Positions 36,143 to 47,894 of a DNA stretch of 64,000 nt are shown here, in pieces. A program made the translations under genes and the position numbers. The notes under the pieces were generated by a model, which saw only the letters and a list, made by a program, of their open reading frames with translations, was not told the DNA's origin and made no database searches. This stretch comes from Cavenderia fasciculata. Taxonomy: Eukaryota; Evosea; Eumycetozoa; Acytosteliales; Cavenderiaceae. Positions within the stretch are counted from its first letter, which is position 1. Every line of letters starts with the position of its first letter. The stretch is from contig NW_004457624.1 in NCBI RefSeq assembly GCF_000203815.1, forward strand, positions 2,418,001-2,482,000, in the 5' to 3' direction.

Positions 36143-37221
36143 CTAATCAATTAATTCAATAGATAATACACCTTGTGGTTGATAAAGGTATGGTAAAGCA
36201 CCAAAAGTATTATTACGAACGTAAACGTTGAGATTAGAGGTGAGAATATTCCAAACAGTGTCAATGTCTTCTGGATGACCGTGTACGCAACCATGAGAGT
36301 TTGGCATAGGCATGGAAGGGTTCCAACCGGTCCATTGACCAGTATGCATAAGAATACCATCACGAACATTGCTAATGAGGAGGAATGCATTGCCAGCAAT
36401 ACCTTGAACGGCACGATTCACTGGGTATGGTCCAAAAGCAGCAGGATCAGGTTCAGCAGAGTTGAGATCAAATGTCATGAGACCGGTTGGAGTGGCACCA
36501 TCACCACAGAATTGATTCATGGCACTACCATCGGTATTGAGTTGACCCTCTGTTCTAACAGTGAATGAATGTAATACATTTAATTGGTCATCGTAAAGAG
36601 TTGCAGTGGTTTCAATCGATCTATTACGATAGACTGGTACATGAACCTTGTATTTAAATCCTGGTGGAATTTGACCATTATCAGTATACCCATCATCACC
36701 ATTGGTCAATAAAATGGAATTGGCTGTATTTACATCTAAAATACCTGTAATTGCACTAAACAAAAACAAACAAACAAAATATAATTAATTAAATATTTCC
36801 ATCAACAACATAATCCTCTATCTATCTATCTATCTTTCAACACATACATATTATACATTGATTGATATTTCATAAGACAAACTTCAGTAAATTCATCGAA
36901 AATACCAGAGATTGGAAGGTCTGGTACTGATCTAGCCAACAATCCTTGTAGTATAATGACATCGTCACCTGATACAACAGGACTTGCCAATGATAAAGAT
37001 CTATAGAATGGACATGGATACTAAATAGTAGTAACAAAGATTAGATATATGCATTATTAGATATATTTGTGTGTGTGTTTGTTTACACGATTGCTTGATG
37101 TCTGTGTGTGTGTGTGTTTATCAAAACATACAGTAGTTGACTGTGAAACTGTTAATCCTAATAACAATGAGATAACCAATACGACTATTTTAGTTAAATG
37201 TGTCATCATCATCATCATCAT
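36143..37221 (-). CDS. Secreted PG-binding plus L,D-transpeptidase (YkuD)-like protein
   Basis: Three exons (37221..37132, 37020..36848, 36755..36143) give 291 residues. A run of six Met codons opens the frame, then a signal peptide (IVVLVISLLLGLTVSQST). Residues about 35-100 match a PG-binding-1 domain: SPVVSGDDVIILQGLLARS then ISGIFDEFTEVCLMKYQ. The C-terminal half has the YkuD features: an MHTG histidine motif and SHGCVHGHPED, where the SHGC core with the catalytic Cys is intact but the usual Arg after SHGCV is His. In bacteria this pair of domains binds and cross-links peptidoglycan. In an amoeba that eats bacteria it may act on prey cell wall or on another cysteine-reactive substrate. 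Introns, flanks and signal peptide are ordinary for this genome, so it is resident, with likely ancient bacterial origin. Confidence 0.82.
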
Positions 37222-37518
37222 CTATTTTATTCTTTTAATAATAATATTTGAAGGGGTGTGAATAGAGAGACAAAGATAGATCTTTATCTTTGAAAGGTCA
37301 TGGCTGTCGCATTGGGATAACCATTGTTACTTTGAACAAAAAAATTAAATAAAAATTAATTTAATTCAATTTCATCTACATCGTCCCAGAGAGTGCGAGA
37401 TTCTGGGGGGTACAAATAGATGTATGTTCAATAATGTAACACATACATATTAGTATTAGTACTATCATTTATATATATATATATAGTTATATAAGTTTAT
37501 TATATAAATAAAAAAAGG
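37222..37518. other. Divergent promoter region
   Basis: Short spacer between the YkuD-like gene (minus) and the GDPD gene (plus), with TA and TAT repeats before 37519. No gene is visible. Confidence 0.4.
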
Positions 37519-38796
37519 ATGAAAGGAAGTACAATTAAATTAATAATTTACATTTTATTGACTGTGGTAGGGTTATCAATCTATCAAGTAAATCATGATG
37601 GTAAATCACCTAGAGGTTATTTCGAACCATTGTATTCGAGTTTACATACTAGTGGAGCATCTATAAATAGGACGTTGATTATGGCACATAGAGGGTCTAG
37701 GTATATAGTACCTGAAAACACTATACTTGCCTTTCAAACTGCATTGGATCTCGGAACAGATGTCATAGAGACTGATGTAAGATTGTCAAAGGATGGACAC
37801 TTGGTTATATTCCATGACAAGTTGTTGGATCGTGTCACCAACATCAATGGAGACGTCGAGGACCATACATTGGCCGAGTTGCGTGCCTGTGACGCCGGCT
37901 ACCGCTTTTCACCTGACAATGGCACCTCTACTCCGTTCCGTGGACGTGGTCTCAAGGTGCCAACCATGCGTGAGGTCTTTGAAACACTGCCCACAACCAC
38001 TTCACTCAACATTGAAATCAAAGAGGATGATATCAAGGTGGCTGAAAGTTTGTGGCGTGAATTGGAACGTGCATTCAAAGAGTTGGGTCGTCCACATCGA
38101 TCGGTTGTAGTAAGCTGTCGTTTCTGTGAACCAACTGCACACATTAGAGTATTGGCAAGAGAGTATATGGTAAAGAATGGTCTTTCTGAAATGCCCATCA
38201 CAACATCGGGTTGTGAAAGAGAAGTAACACGATTTGTCATTCTCTCACAAATCTATCTTGCCAAACTTGTCTATTCGGTATTCCCAATTACTTCATTTGA
38301 AGTGTTTCAAGTACCAACTTCGAGTGGTCCCATCTCACTCGAGACTGGTCGATTCATTGACACTGCCCACTACTTTGGTTTGCATGTCCATTTTTGGGTG
38401 ATCAATGATGCACCAGAAATGAAGCGTGTCTTGGGACTCGGTATCGAAGCCATCATCACTGATCGTCCCGATATCGCCATCAAAGTATTCAAAGACGCCA
38501 AACTCAAACCTGCCAATTTCCCAGTCCCCAAACCACTCCCATCCAACCATTCAGGCACCTATTTCATTCCATTGTCCGATGTTGAAGAATCACACACTTG
38601 TATTTCATTCTTTTGTATTCTCCTCCAACGTATCCATTTCATCATCCTTGCTCTAGTCTTGTCATTTGTCTTTATGAAATTGTATAGCGCCAAGTCATAC
38701 ATTGCTGCAAAATCTGGTTTAGCAAAAAGAAAGAAAAATTATATTTTACAAAAACAACAACAACAACAGTCACAACAAAAGAAGAAAACTAAATAA
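37519..38796 (+). CDS. Membrane glycerophosphodiester phosphodiesterase (GDPD)
   Basis: A single-exon gene of 425 residues. An N-terminal TM anchor (LIIYILLTVVGLSIYQ) is followed by the GDPD barrel: LIMAHRGSRYIVPENT with catalytic His near residue 56, ETDVRLSKDGHLVIFHD with the metal-binding acidic pair and second His, LNIEIKED, and the closing VHFWVINDAPEMKRVLGLGIEAIITDRPD. A second hydrophobic segment (FFCILLQRIHFIILALVLSF) lies near the C-terminus, followed by a basic poly-Lys/Gln tail. The enzyme hydrolyses glycerophosphodiesters or lysophospholipids (GDE1/4/7-like). Two TM ends suggest an ER or endolysosomal membrane enzyme with a luminal or cytosolic barrel; orientation is not certain. 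Confidence 0.92.
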   Translation: MKGSTIKLIIYILLTVVGLSIYQVNHDGKSPRGYFEPLYSSLHTSGASINRTLIMAHRGSRYIVPENTILAFQTALDLGTDVIETDVRLSKDGHLVIFHDKLLDRVTNINGDVEDHTLAELRACDAGYRFSPDNGTSTPFRGRGLKVPTMREVFETLPTTTSLNIEIKEDDIKVAESLWRELERAFKELGRPHRSVVVSCRFCEPTAHIRVLAREYMVKNGLSEMPITTSGCEREVTRFVILSQIYLAKLVYSVFPITSFEVFQVPTSSGPISLETGRFIDTAHYFGLHVHFWVINDAPEMKRVLGLGIEAIITDRPDIAIKVFKDAKLKPANFPVPKPLPSNHSGTYFIPLSDVEESHTCISFFCILLQRIHFIILALVLSFVFMKLYSAKSYIAAKSGLAKRKKNYILQKQQQQQSQQKKKTK

Positions 38797-38995
38797 ATAA
38801 ATAAATAAATAAATACGCAATAATAATAGTTACTAGTAATTAAATTTAAAAGTTCTGTCATTGATTAGAATAATAATATTTAATTTAATTTAAAAGATTT
38901 TCTTTTCCTTTTTTTAGTCCAAGACAAAACAACCCACTAAACGACTGATCTTTCATTCGTATTTATCTTTTAAAGGCAACGAAAAGAACATCATC

Positions 38996-40365
38996 ATGTT
39001 CAATTTGATTAAATCAAATACAACAACAACAACGAATAGATCAATATTAAGATATTCCTTTTCATTATTGACAAAGAATAATAATCATAATCAAAGTTAT
39101 GTTGTAAATAGTAATCATCAATTTAGATATTGTAGTAGTAGTAATAATAACAGTAATAATCAATTACAAGATAGTAATAATAATAATATAAAGAAAAAGA
39201 AAGAAGAAGAAGAAATAACAACAGTAATAACAATTGATAGTAAAGAGATTGAAGCAAATATTATAGTTGGTGATGAACAAAGAAAACAACTAGAACATAC
39301 AGTGACAAGATACTCTACAAACCCAGATGTAGTATCACCAATCAATCCATTTGAATATTCAATCAAGACTGTTGACGATGCATTACAATTGCCTGGGTTG
39401 TCGAGATCGGTAGGTCTCGAGTCGGTTTATATTGCCGGGTCGATTCATCAACATCTTCGCAATTCGATGCCACTACTCAAGAATTTGGTACAACAAAATA
39501 AGATGGAGAATGCATTTTCATTGTTTCAAGTCATGGATAGATACTATGTACCAGTGTCTGAAGAATGTTATGAATTGATGCGAAAAAAGATAGCAGTTGC
39601 CATGATTGAAGTTGCCAACTTTAACGATGCCATCCTTCGCGAGACAAAGAATCCTGGCAGTGTACCTGACAATCAACTATACATACCAACCATGGAAACA
39701 CTCAACACGGTGCTAAACTATTATACAGAGACTGATCAATTGGTTCAAGCTTTTCGTGTATTCTTTTCAATGAGACAACTTGGTCTCACTCCAAATCAAC
39801 ATACCTATCGTTCACTTATCAATGCTTCATTACGTTATGAAGATATTGATGTTGCTTTATTTGCTTTTGAAAATTTAAGGTAAAAAAAAAAAAAAAAAAA
39901 GATAATTCAATCAATCAATCAATCAAAATCAATCACAATCAATTTACTAAATATTTATATTTACATTTTAGACGAGATGGAATATTATTAGAAGAACAAA
40001 CATATGAAAGATTATTTGAAAGTTGTTGTAATTCAGTTCATATTGATGGTGCAGTTGATTTGTATGCAACGATGGTTAGAAATTTCAATATTCCAACTAT
40101 TAATAGATGGGCATATCTAACAACACTTGGTATCACTGGATTTATGAATTGGTTTGGATTGCCAAAGAGTACAAGATCTGGAAGAGAATGGGTAACCAGT
40201 CTTCAAGTATCTCCAAGTAGATACATTTTCCCACCAAAGCATGAGAATCACAAACTACTCAATCCAATGATACCAAAGGAAATCAAGAATAAATTATCAT
40301 CCGGAGCCAACAACAATAATAGTAATAGTACTGGTGATGTAAATGGTTTATTACCATTTTTTTAG
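38996..40365 (+). CDS. Mitochondrial PPR-like protein
   Basis: Two exons (38996..39879, 39972..40365) give 425 residues. The N-terminus is basic, Ser/Thr/Asn rich and lacks acidic residues for about 60 residues, as in mitochondrial presequences (SILRYSFSLLTKNN...FRYCSSSNNN). The body has degenerate 35-residue helical pairs of the PPR kind: TLNTVLNYYTETDQLVQAFR, VFFSMRQLGLTPNQHTYRSL, ASLRYEDIDVALFAFENLRR, GILLEEQTYERLFESC. PPR proteins bind organellar RNA. The intron splits an Arg codon. The protein's partner RNA is unknown and the family is otherwise unassigned. Confidence 0.75.
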
Positions 40366-40435
40366 GAAATCAAAAAAGAATAGGCGTGATATTAATTCAT
40401 AATTTATAATTAATAATTTTGATTTATTTAATTTA

Positions 40436-43400
40436 TTATTTTGAAATTAAAACAAGTTGATTAGTTAATCTCATATGTTGAAGAGATGCAAGTTTATCAA
40501 ATTTCTTGGTACGAATATTATAACGATAGAGGAGTGGACGACTTTCATCGACTCCTAAACCACAGTAATAGATAAATTGTTCACCATCAAAAACGGTTGA
40601 ATTGTAAAGTTGGAGACGATTCTTTGAAAGTGACGATGTAGCTTGAAGTGTTGGCGATTGTGGGGCAGATTGGTTCGATGAAGCAGCAGCAGATTGGTTG
40701 GTAAAGAACTTTTCGTCCAAACGTTCCCATGTCTGTTGTTGAGTATCGAATCGTTCAATGTGTTGGACGTCGTGAGCGGTACATCTGTTGATTCCACCAC
40801 TGATGGCAATGTATCGAGAACCGTCATAAGAGACACTGGCCATGTATCGAGGTGTTTGGATGGTGGTCAAAACGGACCACTTGTCAGTTTCAATGTCATA
40901 GACTTCGATCGTTGACTCTTGATCCTTGGACGAGTAACCATCGACTGCATAGATGAGTTTGTTGCCATCAAAGAAACAGTTAAAGTGACGACGACCATAC
41001 TTCATTGGTTGGAGTGTTGTCATCTGCATTGTGACAATATCCAATCGTTCAAGTAGCTTGGCTGCGCTCGATCCCTCGCCACCAACAAGATAGACAAATC
41101 TACGACCATCAAACACTGCACAATGACCAACACGCGGAGTCTTGAGTTTGAGTGAGAGTTGTTCCCAACTATCCTTTTCAGTGTTGTACTTGCTCACTTG
41201 GTAGGGTGTCGACTTGCCACCAATACAATAGATTGAGTTTTGACTGTCATAGAATGAAGCAAACTCGGATGTTGGCACTGGCATTTGAGATACAAATTTC
41301 CAACGGTTGCTTTGAATGTCATACACTTCAACGGTTCCCTCGCTATGTTCACCTCCAATAGCATAGAGGAAATACTGTCTCTTGCTAATAGAAGAGTCCT
41401 TTCGAGTGAGTAGTTTACCAAAGACTGGGTTCTTTTTAACAACTACCTTTTGACCAGTGGTGGCTGGAATCGAAACAGACGACTGAGACAATGGTAACAT
41501 TTGATTAGTTACATTGATTGGTTGTTGTTGTTGTTGTTGTATCTTACCACCTGGTGATATGGGTGGTGTTTGTTGAGTAGACTTGGTAACAGCTGCCTTG
41601 TCAAATGAAAGAGGTGGAATAAATGGTTTTTGTGAGGTGGAAGAGGAGGAGGTAGAGGAAGATGAAGAGATTGATTTGACCATCTTTGGACTTTCATTGC
41701 CTCTCTTTGGACTATGACTAGAAGAGAGCGCTGGTGAAGATCCAACTGGTGATTGATTATTTGGTGATTTTTTAATATTGGCAGATGATACTACATGATT
41801 TGGTGACTTTGGATGAGACGACGATTGTTGTGACTGTTGTTGTTGAAGTTGATTTTGAGCAGCTCTAAATAATTGTGGGAATTGGAATTCTGGATCCCAT
41901 TTCCACTCGATATTGGTGATTAGTTCATTGAGTATTTCGTTTGATCCGTGTTCCAGTTCCTTGAGATTCGAGTATTTGCTAAAGAGAGCAGTGATCACCT
42001 TGATGTAATAGTCATTGTTAAAGTGTGCTGGGAGTGGTGGAGACGATGGGATGGACGATGTAGAAAAGGAGAGTCCGGGCGAATGAAGAGACTGATAGGA
42101 TGGCGAACTCTTGAGGATACTTGGAGAGGTGGTTCCCTTGAGACATGGTGAGATGGCAGCCATATCAACTGCTGAAAAGGTGAGTGTAGAACACTGCTTT
42201 TCAGTTGACAACTTTTCGCCGAGTAAAGTTTGGGTGATCTTGTTGGTCTCGCGAATCACTTCAATGTAGCCAACCATTCGATTGACCATTTCATTTAGGT
42301 GACCTTTTTTGTTCTTCCCAGTCACGATCGATTTGACTTTCCAGACTGTCTCGACGGTCGATCAGATTCTTGATCATCAAATCGATATCAGACGATATCT
42401 TTTGTTTGGTGTCTCGGTGTAACGTCGTACCATCGGCGATTCTCTTTTCAATCGATGCCTTGTGTTTGAGTAGTTTGTTGGGTAGGTTGGCCATGGTGAT
42501 GGTGAGAGATTCAATGTCGGGCATTCTATTCTCTAGTTCCTTGGCAATTCTATTAAACTGATGGCCATTATGATCAATGATACATTCCAAACAGACCAAC
42601 TTGTCACACTCTTTGTTGGTACAATAAAACTTGTACTTTTCACCATGCAATGGACAACGAATCACATCTTCAAAAGCTTCGGGTGGAAGTGTCTGTACAA
42701 TCGAGAAATGTTGTTGACTCGATATAGAACTACTTGACATTGAACTATGTAAATTGGATGAACAACTCTTTGATAGTGGTGAGTTGTTTTGGTGTTGTTG
42801 AGAGGGTTGTGAGGAGGAGGAGGATTGCTTATTTTTTGATAATTGAGCAACAATCGATTGAACATTACTACTATGTTCTTGATGTGATGTTTTTAGATTT
42901 TGATTAATAGTGATGGTTGGTGTAGTAGTAGTAGTTGATGTGGTAGATGTAGTAGTTGTACTACTAGAGTTGGAAGATTGACTTGTTGAATTATTGATTA
43001 AAGGTCTCTGATCCAATGAAAAATCTTGATTTCCACCGCCGCCTCCAACCTGTTGTGATGATGATGATGATTGGTAGAATGGATCGTGTAGAGGTTCAGT
43101 GATGAGTCTCTGGTAACGAGGCGAGAGAGGAGTGGGCGAGGTGGAGAGTGGAGAGGATCGTTGAGGAGACGACTGGGCAACGGTAGCGACTGGGGGAATG
43201 ACCTGTTCGACCGAGTTGTAGTAACAAAGCAATTCTTCAAGACTGGGAATGGACGGCAATTCAATGGTCGAGTTCATAACCAAGGTCTGCTTGTCACATA
43301 TTGGACAGTCAATGTATGGTGAAATGTCAGGCTTGAAGATATCAGAAAGACAATTCAAACAAAGAATATGATTACAATCCAATGATTTAGGTTGATTGAA

Positions 43401-43439
43401 TATATTCAAACATTTTGGACATTTTAATAGTTGATCCAT
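40436..43439 (-). CDS. RING, B-box and kelch protein (TRIM-like), apparent one-base frame break
   Basis: The N-terminal frame (43439 down to about 42310) has a RING finger at residues 7-48 (CPKCLNIF...CNHILCLNC...CPICDKQ), a long Ser/Thr/Gln linker, a B-box (CPLHGEKYKFYCTNKECDKL...HNGH) and a coiled coil, then stops at 42291. The C-terminal frame, offset by one base, continues without ATG-dependent start through more linker and six kelch blades (LYAIGGEHSEGTVEVYD, YCIGGKST, YLVGGEGSS, YAVDGYSS, AISGGINR) to 40436. The offset lies at a run of six T (42305-42310, A6 in the sense strand). With one base fewer the whole would be exactly 1001 codons. This points to a homopolymer indel in the assembly or a young mutation. 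TRIM-type proteins act as E3 ubiquitin ligases. Confidence 0.85.
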
Positions 43440-44718
43440 TGTTTTGTTGTTTATAGATAAATTTAAAAATAGATTGATTTTGATTTGATTGATAATGGGA
43501 AATGATGGAAATTATAAATAAATTGATCGATGATGATGATGTGATGGTGTTACTCTCCTCTGAAAGATAAGGATTAGATAGATGGATGGATGACCGAGTG
43601 AGTATAAAATAGATAAAAGATAGATGGATGGAAAAATGATGGACTGGACTGGATGGATGGATGGATGGATGGATGGATGGATGGATGGATGGATGGATGG
43701 ATAGGGGAGGAATAAATTATTTAATTTTTTGTTGTTGTTGTTTGTATCTAATAGACAAAGAGAATTAGAGAGTGACAGGTAGAGAGATAGGATGATAGGG
43801 AGGAGTCTTTGTAAAATATAATCAGTTGAATAAATGGAGTAAAAGGTGGATGATGGGGAAGAAGAGAACAAGGATGAAGTGGATTGAAGAGCAGTGTAGA
43901 AAAAGGGATTCTATTTAAACATTTTGTTGTTAACAATGCCACATGTTGTGTATGTACAACTACTACTACATTGTCAACAGCTCAGTTGAGGAGGTGTGGT
44001 TGGGTTGAGATTTTCATGTATCATGATGAAGGTTAACGACGATGATGATGCACAATCATAAACCCTGATGATGATGATGATACTGATAGTGATGATGATG
44101 AAGTTTATACATATATCATTTCACGGTAACGCTATTAGGTGTGGTGGTGGTATTAACCTAATCGGTGAGCAACGAGGTTATAGGATATGTGAGTGAGTGC
44201 GGTGTGATGATACAACATCCACTATCAATCACCGGTGGTGCATCATCATCATCATATTCAACAACCATCCACCCACCACTCACTCTTACACAAGATTCAC
44301 CGTTTTTTTTAAAGTAGGTGGGGGGTTGATCGATGAGACAGTTGTAAAATCGTCGAGGTTTGGTTGCGATTAATATTACCCCCTAACCCTAACTTTTGGT
44401 TAGGTGATCATCACCAATTAATTTTTGCTGGCAGCAATCTTCTTTGTAGGTTGTAGATCTTTGAGAGTATTGGAGATTACCCATTTTCGAAAAAAGGAAT
44501 AAAATTTAAAAAGGAGATACATGTGATTGACATATGTTTATATATCGCATTCGACGATGACCAAAAAAGATAAGATATGATTCGAAATTCTTCTTTTGTT
44601 GTTGAGATAAATTGTGTTTGGAAAAAATATTTGGTTAAAAAAAAATATGTATCAAAAATAATAATATTTTTTAATATTATTTGTTTTTTGTTTTATATTA
44701 TTATTAGTTTGGGTTCAA

Positions 44719-44757
<39 letters not shown>

Positions 44758-44857
44758 GTTGTTTTTTTTTTTTTTAAAAAAAACAAAATCTAAAAGTTTA
44801 TAGAGAAAATGATTATTAAATATTTAATTTAATTTGGGTGTGTTTTTTGGTTTGGGT
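43440..44857. other. Long intergenic region with microsatellites
   Basis: Promoter side of the TRIM-like gene and 3' side of the second alpha-SNAP. It contains the GGAT array (43651-43702), GATGAT runs near 44040-44100, GT-rich motifs of the kind bound by G-box factors (aggaggtgtggttggg near 43990, taggtgtggtggtggt near 44137), an inverted GAGTGAGTG/CACTCACTC pair (about 44190 and 44280), a short TAACCCTAAC phrase near 44384 and an (ATT)n run at 44720-44757 ending in a T/A homopolymer. No gene is supported. Confidence 0.45.
43651..43702. repeat. (GGAT)n microsatellite
   Basis: About 13 perfect GGAT units some 210 bases upstream of the TRIM-like gene start. Confidence 0.9.
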
Positions 44858-45886
44858 TTAAGCTACAGATTCCTCTCTTGTGATTGTTTGTTTAACCTTT
44901 AATAAAATGGAAGTCTTCCAAGCATCCAATGGACTAATACTATTAAAATCAGCAACAGCATTTGTAAAGTTTTCAACATTATTATCTCTGCATGATTGAA
45001 TTACATCCTAAAAAAATAAAAAATTAATTAAATTAATTAATCATTCCATCATATATAATCCTTTGTTTGTTTTATATATATTTACTTCTAATAAACGACA
45101 TTCTCTTGAATTACCAAAACTAGCTTGCATATCTCTATAACGATGAAGGGCACGATCGGCAGAAACCAAATCGTCAGAGGCCAAATAACATAGACAGGCA
45201 CGAAGGAAATACTCCTTGCAACCCCATTGTGTAAGATTATTGTCGAGAGAGGCAGAGGCAACGTGTTCGTAGATTTCGATGGCCTTGTCATAACGCTCGA
45301 GTTGTGCAGAAAAGAGAGCAATCTTTAATAAACATTGATGTGACGAGACGGTGCTGTTCTCGCCTTCGAAAAAGTCTGCAGCAATTTGGTAGGATGCGAT
45401 GGCTTGGTCCAAGTCACCCTCGGCTTCGTATATCTCTGCAATCTCCTTTTGATGCTTGGCAGCAATGCTGAATCTACCTTCATCTGTATAATATTCAATG
45501 GCTGCCTTGAGACAAATGACTGCCTCTGACACATTACCCTTTTTGTAACAATTCGATGCCATCACATAACTCTGTGCAGTATCATGTTTACTATTTGCCT
45601 TTAAATAACATTCTGCTGCTCTTTGAAAACAACATCCTGCTTGATCCCCTAAATAGATATAGAAACAAAACATGTTTTGTTTAAAAGTTAATATCTTTCT
45701 TTCTCTTACATATATTCTTTGCTTACACTTCTTTGCCATCTTGTATAAATTACCAGCTTTGGTAAAGTCAGAAGCAGAGTCATCGAATCTAGATGAACCA
45801 CCTCCAAAGAATGAAAGTATATTGGATCCCTTGATTCTCTTCTCTGCCTTGTCGAAAAATTCCTTTGCTTTAACTTCGTCGCTCAT
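44858..45886 (-). CDS. Second alpha-SNAP paralog
   Basis: Three exons (45886..45727, 45648..45086, 45007..44858) give 290 residues. It aligns along its whole length with the copy at 22948-23934: EVKAKEFFDKAEKRIKGS, DFTKAGNLYKMAKKW, CCFQRAAECYLKANSKHDTA, EYYTDEGRFSIAAKHQKEI, DKAIEIYEHVA, DAWKTSILLKVKQTI. The first intron splits the same Trp codon in both genes, so the duplication kept it; a second intron before DVIQSC exists only here. All helices and the C-terminal NSF-activating stretch are kept, so it is probably functional. The role is again SNARE disassembly with NSF. Many changes between copies argue that the duplication is old. Confidence 0.93.
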
Positions 45887-46193
45887 TCTATATAAAGTTT
45901 ATACTCTACTACTAATAATAATACTGTAATATGTCAAGTTATATAAATATATATAATATAATATAAATAGAGGGATTGATTTTTGTGTATAATTTAATAA
46001 TATTAAATGAGAGAATACAAAAACAAAGAAGAAAGAGTAAAAGAAGTATACAAAATTATTTTTAAAAAAGGGGTTTTGAGTCACCCCACACAAGCCGACC
46101 GATTTGAATCGTATGGGGTTTGTTGATTTTTTCATCATGTTCATTTTTTTTTTTGTACATTCACTTTTATTTAAAAGAGTTATCTCTATCTCT
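45887..46193. other. Spacer between second alpha-SNAP and the CBS gene
   Basis: At 46083-46119 ACCCCA and TGGGGT enclose CGATT-TG-AATCG, a nested stem-loop about 75-110 bases beyond the stop of the CBS gene, so possibly in its 3' UTR. The rest is AT-rich. Confidence 0.4.
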
Positions 46194-46607
46194 TTAACTT
46201 CTAATTTGAACATCTGGTAAAGTTAATTGTTCAAGAATCTTTTCAAGAATGTCGTGTAGAGAGATGACACCGACAGGTTTGCGATCTTGGTCGACTACAT
46301 AGACACGATGAATCTTGGCGGCACACATACGAGTCATCAACTTGTCCAACGAGTCGTTCATGTTGCAACTGATACTTGGATGTACTGCCTTGTAGTCTTG
46401 TTGGCGTACACGAGAGATGAATTCACCGACAGTGAGATACAGATTCTCAAATATTCTAGTTTCATTTAATAGTTCCTTTAAATCTCTTGCACTAATGTTT
46501 GCAATAATAACTCCTTTATCATCAACTACTGCTATACCATTTACTCTCTAAAATCAAAACAAAACAAATGTATAATATTTTGGTTAAAAAAATGGAAATT
46601 AAATTGG

Positions 46608-46664
<57 letters not shown>

Positions 46665-47512
46665 AATTTGAAATTTAACATACATGTTCAGCCATTAATT
46701 CAAATGCTTCAATTGCAGTTTTATGGAAATTGATAGAGATGACAGGTTTTTCATGGAAACCTAAATCTAAGAGTGACTTGGTACCCCATTCTCCGAGCTT
46801 GTCAATGTGTTTGGCCAAAAAGTTGAGGATGGCAGATTGAGTGACTAGGTTGACTACTTGGTTACCTTGTTCTCCATTTGAAAAGTCATTGGTTACAATT
46901 GGTACTCTATTTACTTGGTTCTTTGCCATTACTGTAATGGCTTCCAATAATGATGCTCCTTTTACTACTGGAATATATTGATTTCTTTCTGATAAATCTA
47001 AATAAAAAAAGAAGAGAGGTAATCAAAAAACAAAAATAATTAATAAGTATTTTTTGTTTGGAAATATTATTATTATTTTTATTCTTTCATACCAGTAATA
47101 TAAGAAGCATAGGTATGTGTAAATAAATCATCTCTTTCAAGGAATGAATAATAATCATTTCCCATTAGATCTGTATGTTTAATAATTTGAACTACACAAC
47201 AAACAATATCGACAAAATCTACCAATCCAATTGGTCGATTATTTTCATTCATAACTGGTGCTGATAAAATATTATTAATTGAAAGTGTCTAAAAAAATAA
47301 ATAAAAAATAGATAGAAACAGACAGATATATTAGTTTTTTTCGAAATTTAATTGTTGTACAATTATTTAATGTAATGTGATTGTTTACATACTTCAAATA
47401 CTTTTGGTAAAGTATCAGAATTTCTAATTGTTATCATCTTTTCACTCTTTGGTGGTAAATCCTCTACATTAAAATCACTGAGGAGTTTAAATAATGGTTC
47501 CATATTTTCCAT
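46194..47512 (-). CDS. Four-CBS-domain protein, AMPK-gamma/SNF4 or SDS23-like
   Basis: Four exons (47512..47393, 47288..47093, 46997..46684, 46547..46194) give 327 residues, close to the length of SNF4. Four CBS repeats can be followed: APVMNENNRPIGLVDFVDIV, NRVPIVTNDFSNGEQ...VTQSAILNFL, RVNGIAVVDDKGVIIANISARDL, and HRVYVVDQDRKPVGVISLHDILEKI. Paired CBS domains bind adenine nucleotides, so it is probably an energy-sensing or regulatory subunit. It is not close to canonical AMPK gamma, which in D. discoideum is longer, so I keep the call general. The intron at 46683-46548 contains a (CT)n run. Confidence 0.8.
46611..46661. repeat. (CT)n microsatellite in an intron
   Basis: About 25 CT units inside the third intron of the CBS gene, near its 5' splice site on the minus strand. 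Confidence 0.9.
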
Positions 47513-47894
47513 TTCTTTTATCTTTTTTTTTTTAATATATTTATAAATTATACTAAACTATAATATTTAAAACCATTTCTACAAAGAGAGTTGTAAACAA
47601 TATCAAGGTAACAAACAATTGGAAATCTATCTTTTTTTTTTTTTTTTTTGTAAAAGATTGAAAATAAATAATAATAAATATTTTTTTCAATATCTGTAAA
47701 AAAATATTCCACTTTTGGAAATAAAATAAATTTTCATCAAACCTTTTTTTTTTTTTTTTTTCACAGGCAAATAAAAATACAATCCCATCTCTATTAGAAT
47801 CTAATTATTAATTATTAAAGTGTAGAAAAATTGATATCGATTTGAAATTTCAATAGTTTATCCTATAGTTTTTTTTATTATGGTTTGTTTGTCT
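47513..47894. other. Spacer between the CBS gene start and the LeuRS 3' end
   Basis: Very AT-rich with three T runs of about 11-18 bases (47523, 47632, 47743). Nothing else is visible. Confidence 0.45.

Noticed and set aside
44384-44400. Internal telomere-like TAACCCTAAC
   Set aside because: Only one and a half units; dictyostelid telomeres are not expected to be of this simple type, so it is likely chance.
46083-46119. tRNA because of a GATTCAAATC-like loop
   Set aside because: No acceptor, D or anticodon arms at the right distances on either strand.
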